Source: Verrucomicrobiota bacterium
GTDB lineage: Bacteria > Verrucomicrobiota > Verrucomicrobiia > Verrucomicrobiales > Akkermansiaceae
Reading direction: 5' to 3'
Assembly: GCA_008932955.1 (NCBI GenBank)
Contig: WBXE01000065.1
Span: forward strand, 1 to 11,392
DNA length: 11,392 nucleotides
Shown one piece after another: positions 1 to 7,199 of this stretch. Under the pieces are notes generated by a model that made no database searches, was not told the origin of the DNA, and worked only from the letters and a program-made list of their open reading frames with translations. The position numbers were made by a program, and so were the translations under genes. The stretch's first letter is position 1, and the number at the start of each line of letters is the position of its first letter.

Positions 1-1464
1 ATTGAAAGTAATCACGCCGCTCATGCCTGTTTGATAGGCAAACTGACCGTTCGCGCCGTATGCGAGATCGACCACGGCCGTGCCGAAATCGTAGCTTTGG
101 TCTTGCCCGCAAGCCGGGAGGTAACCGGCTGGCAGGCCGCTGGCCGGGCCGGTGGTCAGCGGCAGGATCAAGTCCTGGCGGTTGCCGCTTTTGAGATAGG
201 AAAAGCGCAGGATGGTGGGTGTTGGGTTGGTCGCGCTCATTGCCTGAGTGATGTCCAAACGCATTGCGCATTGCAAGGCACCGAGGGAATAATTGTCCCA
301 GGTGGTGGATGACAACACGGCGGTCTCGGTGGCATGGGCGAAGCGGTCGAAATAGTCCGCCCCGCGGTTGATCGGGATAAAGGCGACCCGCCCGCTCTCC
401 GATGCCAACGACACCGGGAAGAAATCGCCCTGAGTGAGTTGATAGGCCTCACGCAGCCCAGGCGTAAACGGATCGGCGGTGAAGCTCTGCCCTCCCACCG
501 TCGTGCTGGTCGATAGGGTGGCGCCGCGGCGGGTGGCCAGTGCCGGGAGCGCGGTGCTGCCGTCCACCAGCGCCCGCCCGGCAAAAACACCGCCGTTGAT
601 CGTGACATCCCCCCATGGAGCCCCGCCGGCAGACTGGCCGAGTTCCATGAACGAGGATGCGGAAATAGGCAACTGGGAGGGGATTTCATAAATAGACAGC
701 ACGAAGTCACGCCATTGCATTGTCGAGGCGGTGCTCGCGACGTTGGGTCCGGCGAGGTTCATCGAAAAACCCCACCAATTGCGCTTGGCCACAAAGACCT
801 GGCCGGGATGGCAGTAGCCGAAGTTGATGTTCGGATAGGTGAGGAGATTGAAATTTGGATAGGTACTCACCGGTAGCCCCACGCCGCTTTGAGCCAACGT
901 GCCGTATACCTTGCTGCTGGCAATGATCGGCCAGATCGCGTCGTTAGAAGCGTCGCTTGTATTGTTGCAGGTCAGCGGCACTGGATAACCGCTGCCTTGG
1001 CTGTGGTTGATGCCTGCCGAGACCAAACCGGTGTCGCTGCCGAGCGCCTTGAAGATCAGGTCGGGGTTGCTGAGCGGCGCATCCCCGGAATTACCCACCA
1101 CGGCAGCGATGCCCAGCGCCGTGAGTACTTGGGTGGAGATTGACTGGCGGGCATTGGCTGCTGCTAGGGCGTCGCCAAAAATGTTTTCCCAGCTCAGGGG
1201 GGCGCTGATGGTGGTGGCGGAGTTTGACAGGCTTTGCATTGCGCGGATCGCCCGGTTCGGCACGCTGGCCACCAGCGAACGCAGGATAGCCTCCTGCTTT
1301 TCACCGTAATCCAGCTGCAATTGCACGGCGGCCTGATTCATCTGTGAGGCGCTGGCCCGACGATAGGCCAACACCATCAGCAAGGTCAGCAGAATACCCA
1401 TTGAGAGCACCAACAAGAATGACACATAGCCGCACGGGCGGTGTTTGATGACGCATGTTTTCAT
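1..1464 (-). CDS. D1: large GspK-like pilin/pseudopilin paralogue, 3' end beyond window
   Basis: The frame is open from ATG at 1464 to the window edge (488 codons, no stop); the C-terminus is missing. The N-terminus is a short basic leader ending in CG (residues 12-13), then a hydrophobic segment (about 14-35, starting YVSFLLVLSMG), then a YGEKQEAILRSLVASVPNRA region. This is the shape of a type IV prepilin-like protein, but the position-5 Glu of standard pilins is replaced by Leu, as in GspK-type subunits. It is collinear with the 718-residue D2 protein, about 70% identical by eye, with one residue length difference over the visible part, so about 230 residues should lie outside. The ATG overlaps the stop of the 19-codon ORF 1461-1520 (ATGA), which supports the start. 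Likely an inner-membrane-anchored, periplasm-facing subunit; the exact role is unknown. Confidence 0.85.
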   Translation of the reverse strand, partial: MKTCVIKHRPCGYVSFLLVLSMGILLTLLMVLAYRRASASQMNQAAVQLQLDYGEKQEAILRSLVASVPNRAIRAMQSLSNSATTISAPLSWENIFGDALAAANARQSISTQVLTALGIAAVVGNSGDAPLSNPDLIFKALGSDTGLVSAGINHSQGSGYPVPLTCNNTSDASNDAIWPIIASSKVYGTLAQSGVGLPVSTYPNFNLLTYPNINFGYCHPGQVFVAKRNWWGFSMNLAGPNVASTASTMQWRDFVLSIYEIPSQLPISASSFMELGQSAGGAPWGDVTINGGVFAGRALVDGSTALPALATRRGATLSTSTTVGGQSFTADPFTPGLREAYQLTQGDFFPVSLASESGRVAFIPINRGADYFDRFAHATETAVLSSTTWDNYSLGALQCAMRLDITQAMSATNPTPTILRFSYLKSGNRQDLILPLTTGPASGLPAGYLPACGQDQSYDFGTAVVDLAYGANGQFAYQTGMSGVITFN

Positions 1465-1520
1465 GAATCGGGAAATGCCGGTGCATCGGGATAATTGCTA
1501 GGTAAAGCCGGGTCACTCAT
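1461..1520 (-). CDS. 19-residue micro-ORF coupling C1 to D1
   Basis: This ORF fills the 48-base space between C1 and D1. Its ATG (1520-1518) lies inside the last codons of C1 (ATGAGTGA, so the two overlap by 8 bases), and its TGA (1463-1461) overlaps the D1 start as ATGA. The predicted peptide is MSDPALPSNYPDAPAFPDS: rich in Pro and Asp, with no signal peptide or membrane segment. I do not recognise it. It may be a true small protein, a translational bridge that hands ribosomes from C1 to D1, or the remnant of the prepilin genes that sit between C and D in cassette I; I see no convincing similarity to P1 or P2. A chance ORF this short is possible, but having both ends in the overlap form used by the rest of the cassette is suggestive. 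Confidence 0.45.
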   Translation of the reverse strand: MSDPALPSNYPDAPAFPDS

Positions 1521-2550
1521 CTGTTGTTAGAGTGCTGTTTACATTGATTGTCCGGTTGATATTAAAGCTCACGTATGCCAGCCGATCGGTGCCGAAGGGC
1601 GTCACGGTGAGCAGTTCCATGGTCCAGGTGCCGTCACTGCTAAAGACAGCGTCATATCCCTTTAGGGTCAACACCCGGCTTTGCGGGATGCAATCATTGA
1701 TAACCAATGCCGAGCCCGGCAGCGTGGTGCCGACCATGCCAAGTTGCGGACTGCCCTGATAGGTTTGCACATAAGTCGTAGAGTTCGGATACAGATCGTT
1801 GAGCGCAATGGTTAGTTGGGGCATGACGAAGCGAATCAACTGGCCCTGGGTAATCCCACTAAACGAGCCATCGGCCACCGGCCAAATTTGGATATACGAC
1901 GAGGCGAGCTGGGCCGCCGGAACCTGATAGTCCGCCAGCGAGAATACCGAGTACGTCTCCTCACCACGCACCTTGGAACGGTTGCTGCCTGGGATGGAAG
2001 TCAGTGCATAGCTCAGGGTCTGGCTGCCATTCTGGGTGATCGACGCTTGTGACGACAGGATCGCTTGGCTGCGGTCGAGGGCCACGCCGGTGCCACCCAC
2101 TCCATAGGATTGGACGTAGTGGCACAAGTTAATGCTCTTGGCGGCGGCGGGATCGGTAAGACCGCTGAGCAAACCGTTGACGGTTATAACGACACTAAAC
2201 GGACGATCCGCGCGGGTGCGGAAAATCGGGCCATAGGGATCTTCCGAATGCATCGTCACGGATGCCACTGGGCCGTAGGTGCCAACAAAACAGGATTTCA
2301 GCTGATAACTGGTCAAGGATTGGGTCAACGGTGAAGTCATGACGGTCCATAACTCAAAGCTGGCACCGCCCGAGTCAACCGTCTGCGGTGACCATTGGGC
2401 ACCGGTGGTGGCCACAGTATCGAGTTGCCACTGGACGCCGGAGGACGCCTGGATTTGGCGGATGAAATTCGTGTAGCTTGCGGACTGGGCCGAGGCCAGT
2501 GAGCCAGCGGCCAGCAACAGCAGCACGCTGCGGAAGATGTGGCGCTTCAT
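1513..2550 (-). CDS. C1: secreted cassette protein C, unknown function (345 aa)
   Basis: A Sec signal peptide (residues 1-21, ending LASA before Gln22) precedes a mature protein that looks beta-rich, with many Thr/Ser/Val and repeated short strands. Blocks shared with C2 are YTNFIRQIQ (26-34), TRADRPF (112-118), HYVQSYG (144-150), KVRGEE (193-198), SVFSLADYQ (201-209), IQIWPVADGS (220-229), NDLYPNSTTY (251-260) and LLTVTPFGTDRLAYVSF (313-329). Identity to C2 is about two-thirds by eye. I chose the start at 2550 because it gives the signal peptide and an ATGA overlap with the B1 stop; the longer open frame up to 2880 is an antiparallel-frame shadow of B1. Function is unknown. Position in a pilin-like cassette suggests an exported structural or adhesive component, which is inference. 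Confidence 0.9.
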   Translation of the reverse strand: MKRHIFRSVLLLLAAGSLASAQSASYTNFIRQIQASSGVQWQLDTVATTGAQWSPQTVDSGGASFELWTVMTSPLTQSLTSYQLKSCFVGTYGPVASVTMHSEDPYGPIFRTRADRPFSVVITVNGLLSGLTDPAAAKSINLCHYVQSYGVGGTGVALDRSQAILSSQASITQNGSQTLSYALTSIPGSNRSKVRGEETYSVFSLADYQVPAAQLASSYIQIWPVADGSFSGITQGQLIRFVMPQLTIALNDLYPNSTTYVQTYQGSPQLGMVGTTLPGSALVINDCIPQSRVLTLKGYDAVFSSDGTWTMELLTVTPFGTDRLAYVSFNINRTINVNSTLTTDE

Positions 2551-3128
2551 GGTTGGGTGTTTTCGGTGGTTGACGCAGCTGCGGGTGGGGTTGGCGGTAC
2601 TTTGAGTGGCAGCACTGAGATGGGGCCGCCCTGATAGGTGGCGACCACCACCCGAGTGGCGTCCTTGAGGCGCTGGGTGATATCCGCGGCGAGAGGCAGC
2701 GAACCCTCGGCTTGCAGGAGGCTGACTTCCACGGTGGTGATCCAGCCGCGGTTTTGGGCATAAAACTCGGCCCAGCCCATGAGGGCGGCACCCGCTGTGT
2801 ACTCGCCGCGCTTGGCCAGAGTCGTAGGCAGCAGCAGAATCGCCCGCTTCGGCAGCAGCGTAGCCATATCGCCGAAGCACAGAATGTCAGATTGGCTCAG
2901 CAAATCTTTGGGCTGATTGCGTGAGGGAGCCTCGCTTTGACTAATCGGCAGCCCTTGCATCGGATCCTTTTGCTGGGCCTTGCGCAATTGCAACGCCAGT
3001 TGCTCGTGAGTGGCGGCATCCTTCACCACGGGTGGCGCGGCGACACAAAACCCCGTCAGCAGGGTGCACAGCGCCGCCATCGGCCACCCGCGCCACCGCC
3101 ACGATAATCCTGCAAATTGCCCGATCAT
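2547..3128 (-). CDS. B1: secreted cassette protein B, unknown function (193 aa)
   Basis: The N-terminus has a basic stretch (R11, R13) and a hydrophobic core (about residues 17-31, ending FCVAA), consistent with Sec export, though the leader is longer than in B2. Blocks shared with B2 are DLLSQSDILCF (75-85), GWAEF (118-122), NRGWITTVE (126-134), QAEG (139-142) and VVATYQGGPIS (161-171). The last 20 residues are Pro/Thr/Ala-rich and poorly conserved. Overall identity to B2 is about half by eye. Both ends are ATGA overlaps, with the A1 stop upstream and the C1 start downstream, which fixes the start and argues for translational coupling. I do not recognise a characterised family. The compact conserved core suggests a small folded periplasmic or surface protein. 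Confidence 0.88.
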   Translation of the reverse strand: MIGQFAGLSWRWRGWPMAALCTLLTGFCVAAPPVVKDAATHEQLALQLRKAQQKDPMQGLPISQSEAPSRNQPKDLLSQSDILCFGDMATLLPKRAILLLPTTLAKRGEYTAGAALMGWAEFYAQNRGWITTVEVSLLQAEGSLPLAADITQRLKDATRVVVATYQGGPISVLPLKVPPTPPAAASTTENTQP

Positions 3129-3856
3129 GGATTCAGGGGTTTTGTGAAGGTGACGAGAAACACCAAGTCTTGCAGGTCGTAGCCGAGTGTGGCTTTGTTA
3201 TTGGTGGTCAACTCCATAAAAATGATCACGTCCATCGGGCCGATTTGCACCTTGCCCGAGGCATTGAGGTAGGGCTTGAGGAAACTATTCAAGCTGGCGT
3301 CATTGCACCCGGGTAAGTTGGAAGGCGGCGTATCGCCATTGACTTGGAAGCGCACGTTATCACCAATCTGGGATGTGTAAGCAAAGCTCTTGACTTTGTT
3401 AATATAGTATCCGCCAAAGTTGATTGGCTGGTTGGCGGTGGCGGTAAAGGATTTGACGATGGCTTGCGTCTGAATACGGGTATCGGTGTTCAAGCCATCG
3501 AAAATGGTGGACCAGGTTGAGGCACCGTTGCAAAGAATTTGGCCCAGAGTCTCGAGATAAACGGTTTTGCCTTTGGCGTCTTGGGTAGTGACACTCGCGC
3601 CGATGATGCGCACGTCGCAGACCAGATTCTGCTTGGGCGTGATGCCGCCCGGAATCTTGATGGTGACGTAATCCATGACTGACACTGGGTAGGTGACACT
3701 CCATGTGAGGGTTGGCCGGGTGCCAGCAGGCACCAAGTTTGGAGAAGCCGTGAGCGTCCCGATAGGATTGACCGATTGTGCCAGCGCCTGAGGCGAGGCC
3801 AAGGCAGCGATCACTAGGACGGTGGATGAGAGGGCGGTAAACGATTGTTTTTTCAT
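3125..3856 (-). CDS. A1: secreted cassette protein A, unknown function (243 aa)
   Basis: The signal peptide covers residues 1-26 (KK n-region, ASPQALA before Gln27) and aligns with the A2 signal peptide, which is why I place the start at 3856. In-frame ATGs at 3874 and 3889 are possible; the one at 3874 has the same AACC-ATG context as other starts here. The mature part begins with a segment ending in PTLTW plus a Tyr-Pro, resembling the first strands of an Ig-like or fibronectin-like fold (inference). Blocks shared with A2 include CD-R near the middle, STIFDG/TTIFDG, FGG-YY, SLNSFLKPYL, IGPMDV and GYDLQDLVFLVTF at the C-terminus. Identity to A2 is about half by eye. It is the first gene of cassette II, has no Shine-Dalgarno sequence, and its stop overlaps the B1 start. 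Function unknown. Confidence 0.87.
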   Translation of the reverse strand: MKKQSFTALSSTVLVIAALASPQALAQSVNPIGTLTASPNLVPAGTRPTLTWSVTYPVSVMDYVTIKIPGGITPKQNLVCDVRIIGASVTTQDAKGKTVYLETLGQILCNGASTWSTIFDGLNTDTRIQTQAIVKSFTATANQPINFGGYYINKVKSFAYTSQIGDNVRFQVNGDTPPSNLPGCNDASLNSFLKPYLNASGKVQIGPMDVIIFMELTTNNKATLGYDLQDLVFLVTFTKPLNP

Positions 3857-3972
3857 GACAGCTTGGGGTTGCATGGTTGATTCAGCCACCGCTCAGGCGC
3901 AAATCCTGACGATCAGGCATCCATTTGCCGAAACATGGGTGAAGCATCCGAGCGGTCCGTGGTTTAACCGCA

Positions 3973-3992
3973 ATCTTCATTTGCGTGAAGAT
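3973..3992. promoter_or_regulatory. Inverted repeat upstream of A1, candidate operator
   Basis: ATCTTCA-N6-TGAAGAT is a perfect 7-bp dyad centred about 125 bases upstream of the A1 start, in the AT-rich part of the intercassette region. A second, imperfect AT-rich dyad (TGAAGATATA / ATATATTCA) overlaps its right arm. The spacing suits a dimeric helix-turn-helix regulator. No regulator gene is in the window, so this is a sequence-only guess. Confidence 0.3.
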
Positions 3993-4242
3993 ATACCTTG
4001 ATATATTCACCGTTCTCGACGATTGCCCGCAACTTAATCTAAAAAATATATGGGATGGGTCGCAGCGCCGTTTTTTTTACCAAACCGATCGCAGCGAGAG
4101 AGCCTGTCAGAATGCGTTTCAAATAATCAGAAGAATTTCGCAATTCGAAGAGAACTTCGGCGTGAGCTCAGTCGAATGCTTACACGAAATAGATGATCCC
4201 AATCTATCAAATCTAAGACTCCCCCAAGAGGTGAATCAGAAG

Positions 4243-4262
4243 CCACCACATTCGTGTGGTGG
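4243..4262. repeat. Perfect 8-bp hairpin CCACCACA-TTCG-TGTGGTGG
   Basis: Perfect inverted repeat with a 4-base loop, extendable by one G-T pair at 4242/4263. On the minus (operon) strand it is followed by CTTCTGATT, a poor U-tract, so it is not a classical terminator. It is the cassette II-proximal member of a cluster of hairpins about 180-200 bases after the D2 stop and could act as a 3' stabiliser or a Rho-dependent or bidirectional termination structure. Confidence 0.5.
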
Positions 4263-4264
4263 TA

Positions 4265-4382
4265 GCGGAAGGACGGCCCATGAATGAGTGGCGAAGGCTC
4301 GGTTCATTGGCGTTGCTTCCGCACGACGACAGTAAGGTCGTCGCTCCCTACCATGGCGCAGGCTGGCCAAGTTGCTGGCCAG
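4265..4382. repeat. Compound palindromic block (REP-like), three nested or tandem inverted repeats
   Basis: Three perfect 7-bp inverted repeats lie end to end: GCGGAAG (4265-4271) with CTTCCGC (4316-4322); CGACGAC (4324-4330) with GTCGTCG (4337-4343), 6-base loop; CTGGCCA (4363-4369) with TGGCCAG (4376-4382), 6-base loop. The first encloses an additional weak ATGAA/TTCAT pair. The dense palindromy, with no coding potential of its own, resembles a dispersed intergenic repeat of the REP/BIME kind located downstream of an operon. I recall similar CGACGAC...GTCGTCG repeats in this phylum, but copy number cannot be judged from one window. Confidence 0.5.
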
Positions 4383-4440
4383 GATAAAGCCGCGTGTGAG
4401 CCGCCGCTTTACGTCAATGGCATGGAGCAGAACCCGCGAT

Positions 4441-6597
4441 TCAGTTAGAGGTATAGAACTCACCTCTGCGTTCTTCGAGCAGCAGCAGCCAGTTCATCAT
4501 GAAGATGGGCGGCAGGTTGGCCGGATGGGTGATCGGGCTCAAGTTCACATGAATCTGGCTGGCGGTCATGGCGGCACCACTCATTGTTTTGGTATCGAGG
4601 GGGCGGACCGGAACGCTGGCCGATTCACTTACCAGCGAGCCGATCTGCCCGGAAAAATTCACCCCGTACGGATCCATGTCCGAGCCGAAGCGTTTTTCCG
4701 GCGCAAACAGCGAGCTAGGCGGGTAATAGGCTCCCGGGGGAGTGTAGCCGGTGGGTGGGGTGGTGGTCACCACATTGAAATCATCGCCGACGTACAAGCG
4801 CAGATTGGTTACCAACGAGAAACCTTTGGTGAAGGACGTCAAATCGCTGCATTCCAGCAGGATGACTCCGTAATCAAGATCGGTGCAGGGGATCGACGGT
4901 TTGGTTAGAAGAAGGCTGCCGGTGGCCGCCGTGTAGTCCACGTTGACCACCAGCGAGTTGTTCACTGCCGTGCTGTCCGCGCCCAATGCGGCGAGGAAGG
5001 CGGCGAGGCGCATGGGATAGACCGCGATGCAGGTTTTGCCGGAGGGCAGGGCCTTGAGTTCAAACGGGAAGCTCGGGCGGAAATAGCCGGACTTGACGGT
5101 GCCCACCAGCGGGTCGCCGAAGCGGGCATTGTTGAAGGTGATCGAGCCGCTCATCCCATTTTGATAGGCATAAGTGCCGTTTTTGCCATAGGCCAGATCG
5201 ACCACGGTGTTACCGAAGTTATAGGTTTGGTTTTCGTCGCAGGCATAGAGATAGCCAATCGGCGAGCCGCTGGCTACGCCGGAGGTCAGCGGTACGGTCA
5301 GGTCGTTGCGCAAGCCGGACTTGAGATAGGAGAAGCGCAGGACCGCGGGGGTTTTGTTGGAGGCGCTGACCGGTTGGATCACGTCGAGGCGCATAGCGCA
5401 TTGGAGGGCGCCGACGGAATAATTGTTCCAGGTGGTGGACGATAGCACGCTGGTTTCGGCGGCGTGGGTGAGGCGGTCGAAATAGTCCACGCCGCGGTTG
5501 ATCGGGATGAAGGCGGCGCGCCCGCTCTCGGAGGCTAGGGAGACGGGGAAGAAGCTGCCCTGGGTGAGCAGATAGGCTTCGCGCACCCCTGGCGTGAGCG
5601 GGTCGCCGGTGAAACTCTGCCCGCCCACCGTGGTGCTGGTGGAGAGCGCCGCACCGCGGCGGGTGGCCAGCGCCGAGAGCGCGGTGCTGCCGTCCACCTG
5701 CGCCTGACCGGCGAAAATGCCGCCGGCGATGGTGACGTTCTGCCAGGCGCTGCCGTTTGCAAACTGGCCCAGCTCCATGAACGAGGAGGCGGAAATGGCC
5801 AACTGGGAGGGGATTTCATAAATCGAGAGCACGAAGTTGCGGCGCGACAACACGGCGCCGGTCTGGGCCGCATTCGGCTCGGAGAGGTCCAGCGAGAAGC
5901 CCCACCAATTGTGCTTGGCCACAAACGGCTGGCCGGGGCTCGCGTAGCCGAAATTGATGTTTGGATAGGTGAGGAGGTTGAAATTCGGATAGGTGGCGTA
6001 GGGCAGGCCGATGCCGCTTTGCGCCAGGGCACCATAGACCTTGTTGCTGGAAATGATCGGCCAGATCGCGTCGCGGGTGGAGTCGGTGGAATTGTTGCAG
6101 GTCAGGGGTACCGGATAGCCGCTGCCGAGGCTACGGTTGATGCCCACCGAGGCATAGCCGGTGTCGCTGCCCAGTGCTTTGAAGATGGTGTCGGGAGTGG
6201 TGAGGGCGGCGTCGCCGGCATTGGCCACCTTCGGGCTCGGGGTGCCCAGCGCGGTGAGCAGCGGGCTGGAGATGGACTGGCGGGAATTGGCTAGGTCGAG
6301 CGCCTCGGTGAAGATATTCTGCCAACGCAGCGGATCGCTGATGGCGTTGCTGGAATTCGATAGACTCTGCATCGCGCGCATCGCCCGGTTGGGGGTGATG
6401 GCGACGATGGAGCGCAGGATGGCTTCCTCCTTTTCACCGTAATCCACTTCCAGTTGCACGTTGGTTTGGGCTGCGAGCGAGGCGGTGGCCCGCTTGTAGG
6501 CAAGCACCATTAGCAGCGTCAGTATCGCGCCCATGGTGAGCACCAACAAAAATGAGACATAGCCGGAAGGACGGTGCCGGCATGTGGAGGTTTTCAT
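4441..6597 (-). CDS. D2: large GspK-like pilin/pseudopilin (718 aa)
   Basis: The leader (MKTSTCRHRPSG, residues 1-12) ends in Gly and is followed by a hydrophobic helix (about 13-34). This is a type IV prepilin-like N-terminus, but position 5 after the cut site is Leu, not Glu, as in GspK minor pseudopilins; T2SS GspK is only about 300 residues. A short charged region follows (YGEKEEAILRSIVAITPNRA, about 53-72), then a long beta-rich, Ser/Thr/Asn-rich ectodomain with conserved NWWGFS, FVLSIYEIPSQL, FMELGQ and PINRG-DYFDR blocks. Near the C-terminus is APEKRFG, reminiscent of the large A proteins of Verru_Chthon prepilin cassettes (recalled, uncertain), then MMNWLLLLEER. The ATG overlaps the P2 stop (ATGA). 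It probably anchors in the inner membrane and caps or templates a pilus-like assembly formed with P1 and P2; this is inference. Confidence 0.9.
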   Translation of the reverse strand: MKTSTCRHRPSGYVSFLLVLTMGAILTLLMVLAYKRATASLAAQTNVQLEVDYGEKEEAILRSIVAITPNRAMRAMQSLSNSSNAISDPLRWQNIFTEALDLANSRQSISSPLLTALGTPSPKVANAGDAALTTPDTIFKALGSDTGYASVGINRSLGSGYPVPLTCNNSTDSTRDAIWPIISSNKVYGALAQSGIGLPYATYPNFNLLTYPNINFGYASPGQPFVAKHNWWGFSLDLSEPNAAQTGAVLSRRNFVLSIYEIPSQLAISASSFMELGQFANGSAWQNVTIAGGIFAGQAQVDGSTALSALATRRGAALSTSTTVGGQSFTGDPLTPGVREAYLLTQGSFFPVSLASESGRAAFIPINRGVDYFDRLTHAAETSVLSSTTWNNYSVGALQCAMRLDVIQPVSASNKTPAVLRFSYLKSGLRNDLTVPLTSGVASGSPIGYLYACDENQTYNFGNTVVDLAYGKNGTYAYQNGMSGSITFNNARFGDPLVGTVKSGYFRPSFPFELKALPSGKTCIAVYPMRLAAFLAALGADSTAVNNSLVVNVDYTAATGSLLLTKPSIPCTDLDYGVILLECSDLTSFTKGFSLVTNLRLYVGDDFNVVTTTPPTGYTPPGAYYPPSSLFAPEKRFGSDMDPYGVNFSGQIGSLVSESASVPVRPLDTKTMSGAAMTASQIHVNLSPITHPANLPPIFMMNWLLLLEERRGEFYTSN

Positions 6598-7124
6598 TGG
6601 GTCATGGCTCCGGAGTAGGTGATAAGCTCACTGTTGGGACCGCTCAGGGACATGCGCAGGATCCCTTGATTCACCCAGAACGAGATATCGCTTGGCTTTT
6701 TGGTGATATACCATTGCGGCGCTCCCAGCACGCCACTGAGCGGCACCACGTAATAGTAAAGCGCCGGGCCGCTGCCGCGGTTTTCAAACGACAAAATTGC
6801 CGCCCGTACCACACCATCGGGCTGACGGAAGTTCAACACCAGCACCGGCGAGGCAGTGGACCGCGGATTACTGCCGGCCAGGGCGTCGGCCACCGAAGCA
6901 TGCAGGCGAAAGCGCTCGGCCTTGCCCACCAATTTGCTCACATGCATGCTGATGAGCGGGGCCTCCTCGGTTAGAAAACTTTGCGCCTTGTAAATTTGCA
7001 GGAACGCCAGTTGTTGATTGAACAGAGCCAGGCTCATTCCACTGATGGCCATCCCCAGCATGATCGCCAGCGTCAGCTCTATCAGGGTGAAACCGTTGCG
7101 TGCGGCTCGATGGTGGCGCCTCAT
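6594..7124 (-). CDS. P2: type IV prepilin-like protein (176 aa)
   Basis: The leader MRRHHRAARNG (1-11) precedes FTLIEL, the canonical prepilin peptidase site with Glu at mature position 5, and a hydrophobic helix (about 12-32). The globular part (about 40-176) has FRLHAS, NFRQPDGVVRAAILSFENRG and ALYYYVVPL stretches, suggesting a small alpha/beta minor pilin domain. I chose 7124 because it gives a normal-length basic leader. The frame stays open upstream, and an ATG at 7202, contributed by the end of the inserted 204-bp element, would give 202 residues with a 37-residue leader. Before that insertion the frame probably began at an ATGA overlapping the P1 stop. The 3' end overlaps the D2 start by 4 bases, so P2 and D2 are likely made together. 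Confidence 0.88.
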   Translation of the reverse strand: MRRHHRAARNGFTLIELTLAIMLGMAISGMSLALFNQQLAFLQIYKAQSFLTEEAPLISMHVSKLVGKAERFRLHASVADALAGSNPRSTASPVLVLNFRQPDGVVRAAILSFENRGSGPALYYYVVPLSGVLGAPQWYITKKPSDISFWVNQGILRMSLSGPNSELITYSGAMTQ

Positions 7125-7190
7125 TCCAAATATCCAGGGTGGATTTGAACGATCGGTTGGATGAACCACGGATTGGGGGGTTTGACCTGC

Positions 7191-7199
7191 GGTGTTGGG
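7191..7199. repeat. Left target-site duplication of the MITE-like element
   Basis: GGTGTTGGG directly abuts the left terminal repeat. The matching copy GGTGTTCGG (7404-7412) directly abuts the right terminal repeat; 8 of 9 positions agree. Confidence 0.65.

Larger units (their letters stand above)
1..3856 (-). repeat. Cassette II of the duplicated A-B-C-D module (cut by window edge)
   Basis: A1-B1-C1-(19-codon ORF)-D1, all joined by ATGA-type overlaps. It matches cassette I gene for gene except that E, P1 and P2 are absent between C and D. Whether prepilin genes follow D1 cannot be seen. Confidence 0.85.
3857..4440. other. Intercassette region between D2 and A1
   Basis: No gene is supported here. 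From the cassette I side, 4242-4382 is a GC-rich cluster of hairpins listed separately. Bases 3960-4240 are clearly more AT-rich than the coding DNA and contain inverted repeats, short ATATAT runs and a T8 run (4071-4078), as expected of the promoter region for A1. A weak minus-strand match to a -35/-10 pair may lie around 4000-4045, but I would not assign it. A short dyad (CCTGA-CGA-TCAGG, 3905-3917) sits in the presumed A1 leader. I found no convincing Rho-independent terminator with a U-tract for cassette I. Confidence 0.6.

Noticed and set aside
1..1464. Possible frameshift or pseudogene, because no closed ORF covers D1
   Set aside because: Checked at several points (around 1200, 720, 300 and 1-42): one frame stays open and collinear with D2 throughout. 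It simply runs off the window.
2551..2880. N-terminal extension of C1 by 110 codons
   Set aside because: It lies entirely within B1 in another frame; the internal ATG at 2550 gives a signal peptide, an ATGA overlap and homology to C2.
4071..4078. T8 run as an intrinsic terminator on the plus strand
   Set aside because: No stable stem immediately precedes it, and no plus-strand gene ends there.
3985..4287. Plus-strand ORF of 100 codons with GTG start
   Set aside because: It starts inside the 3973-3992 dyad, runs through AT-rich DNA and ends in the hairpin cluster. It shows no recognisable domain, no start signal and no support from context.
5161..5445. Plus-strand ORF in D2 with a similar partner at 31-312 in D1
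   Set aside because: The two antisense ORFs resemble each other only because they lie opposite the homologous D coding frames. The same holds for the minus-strand pair 237-710 and 5535-6035.
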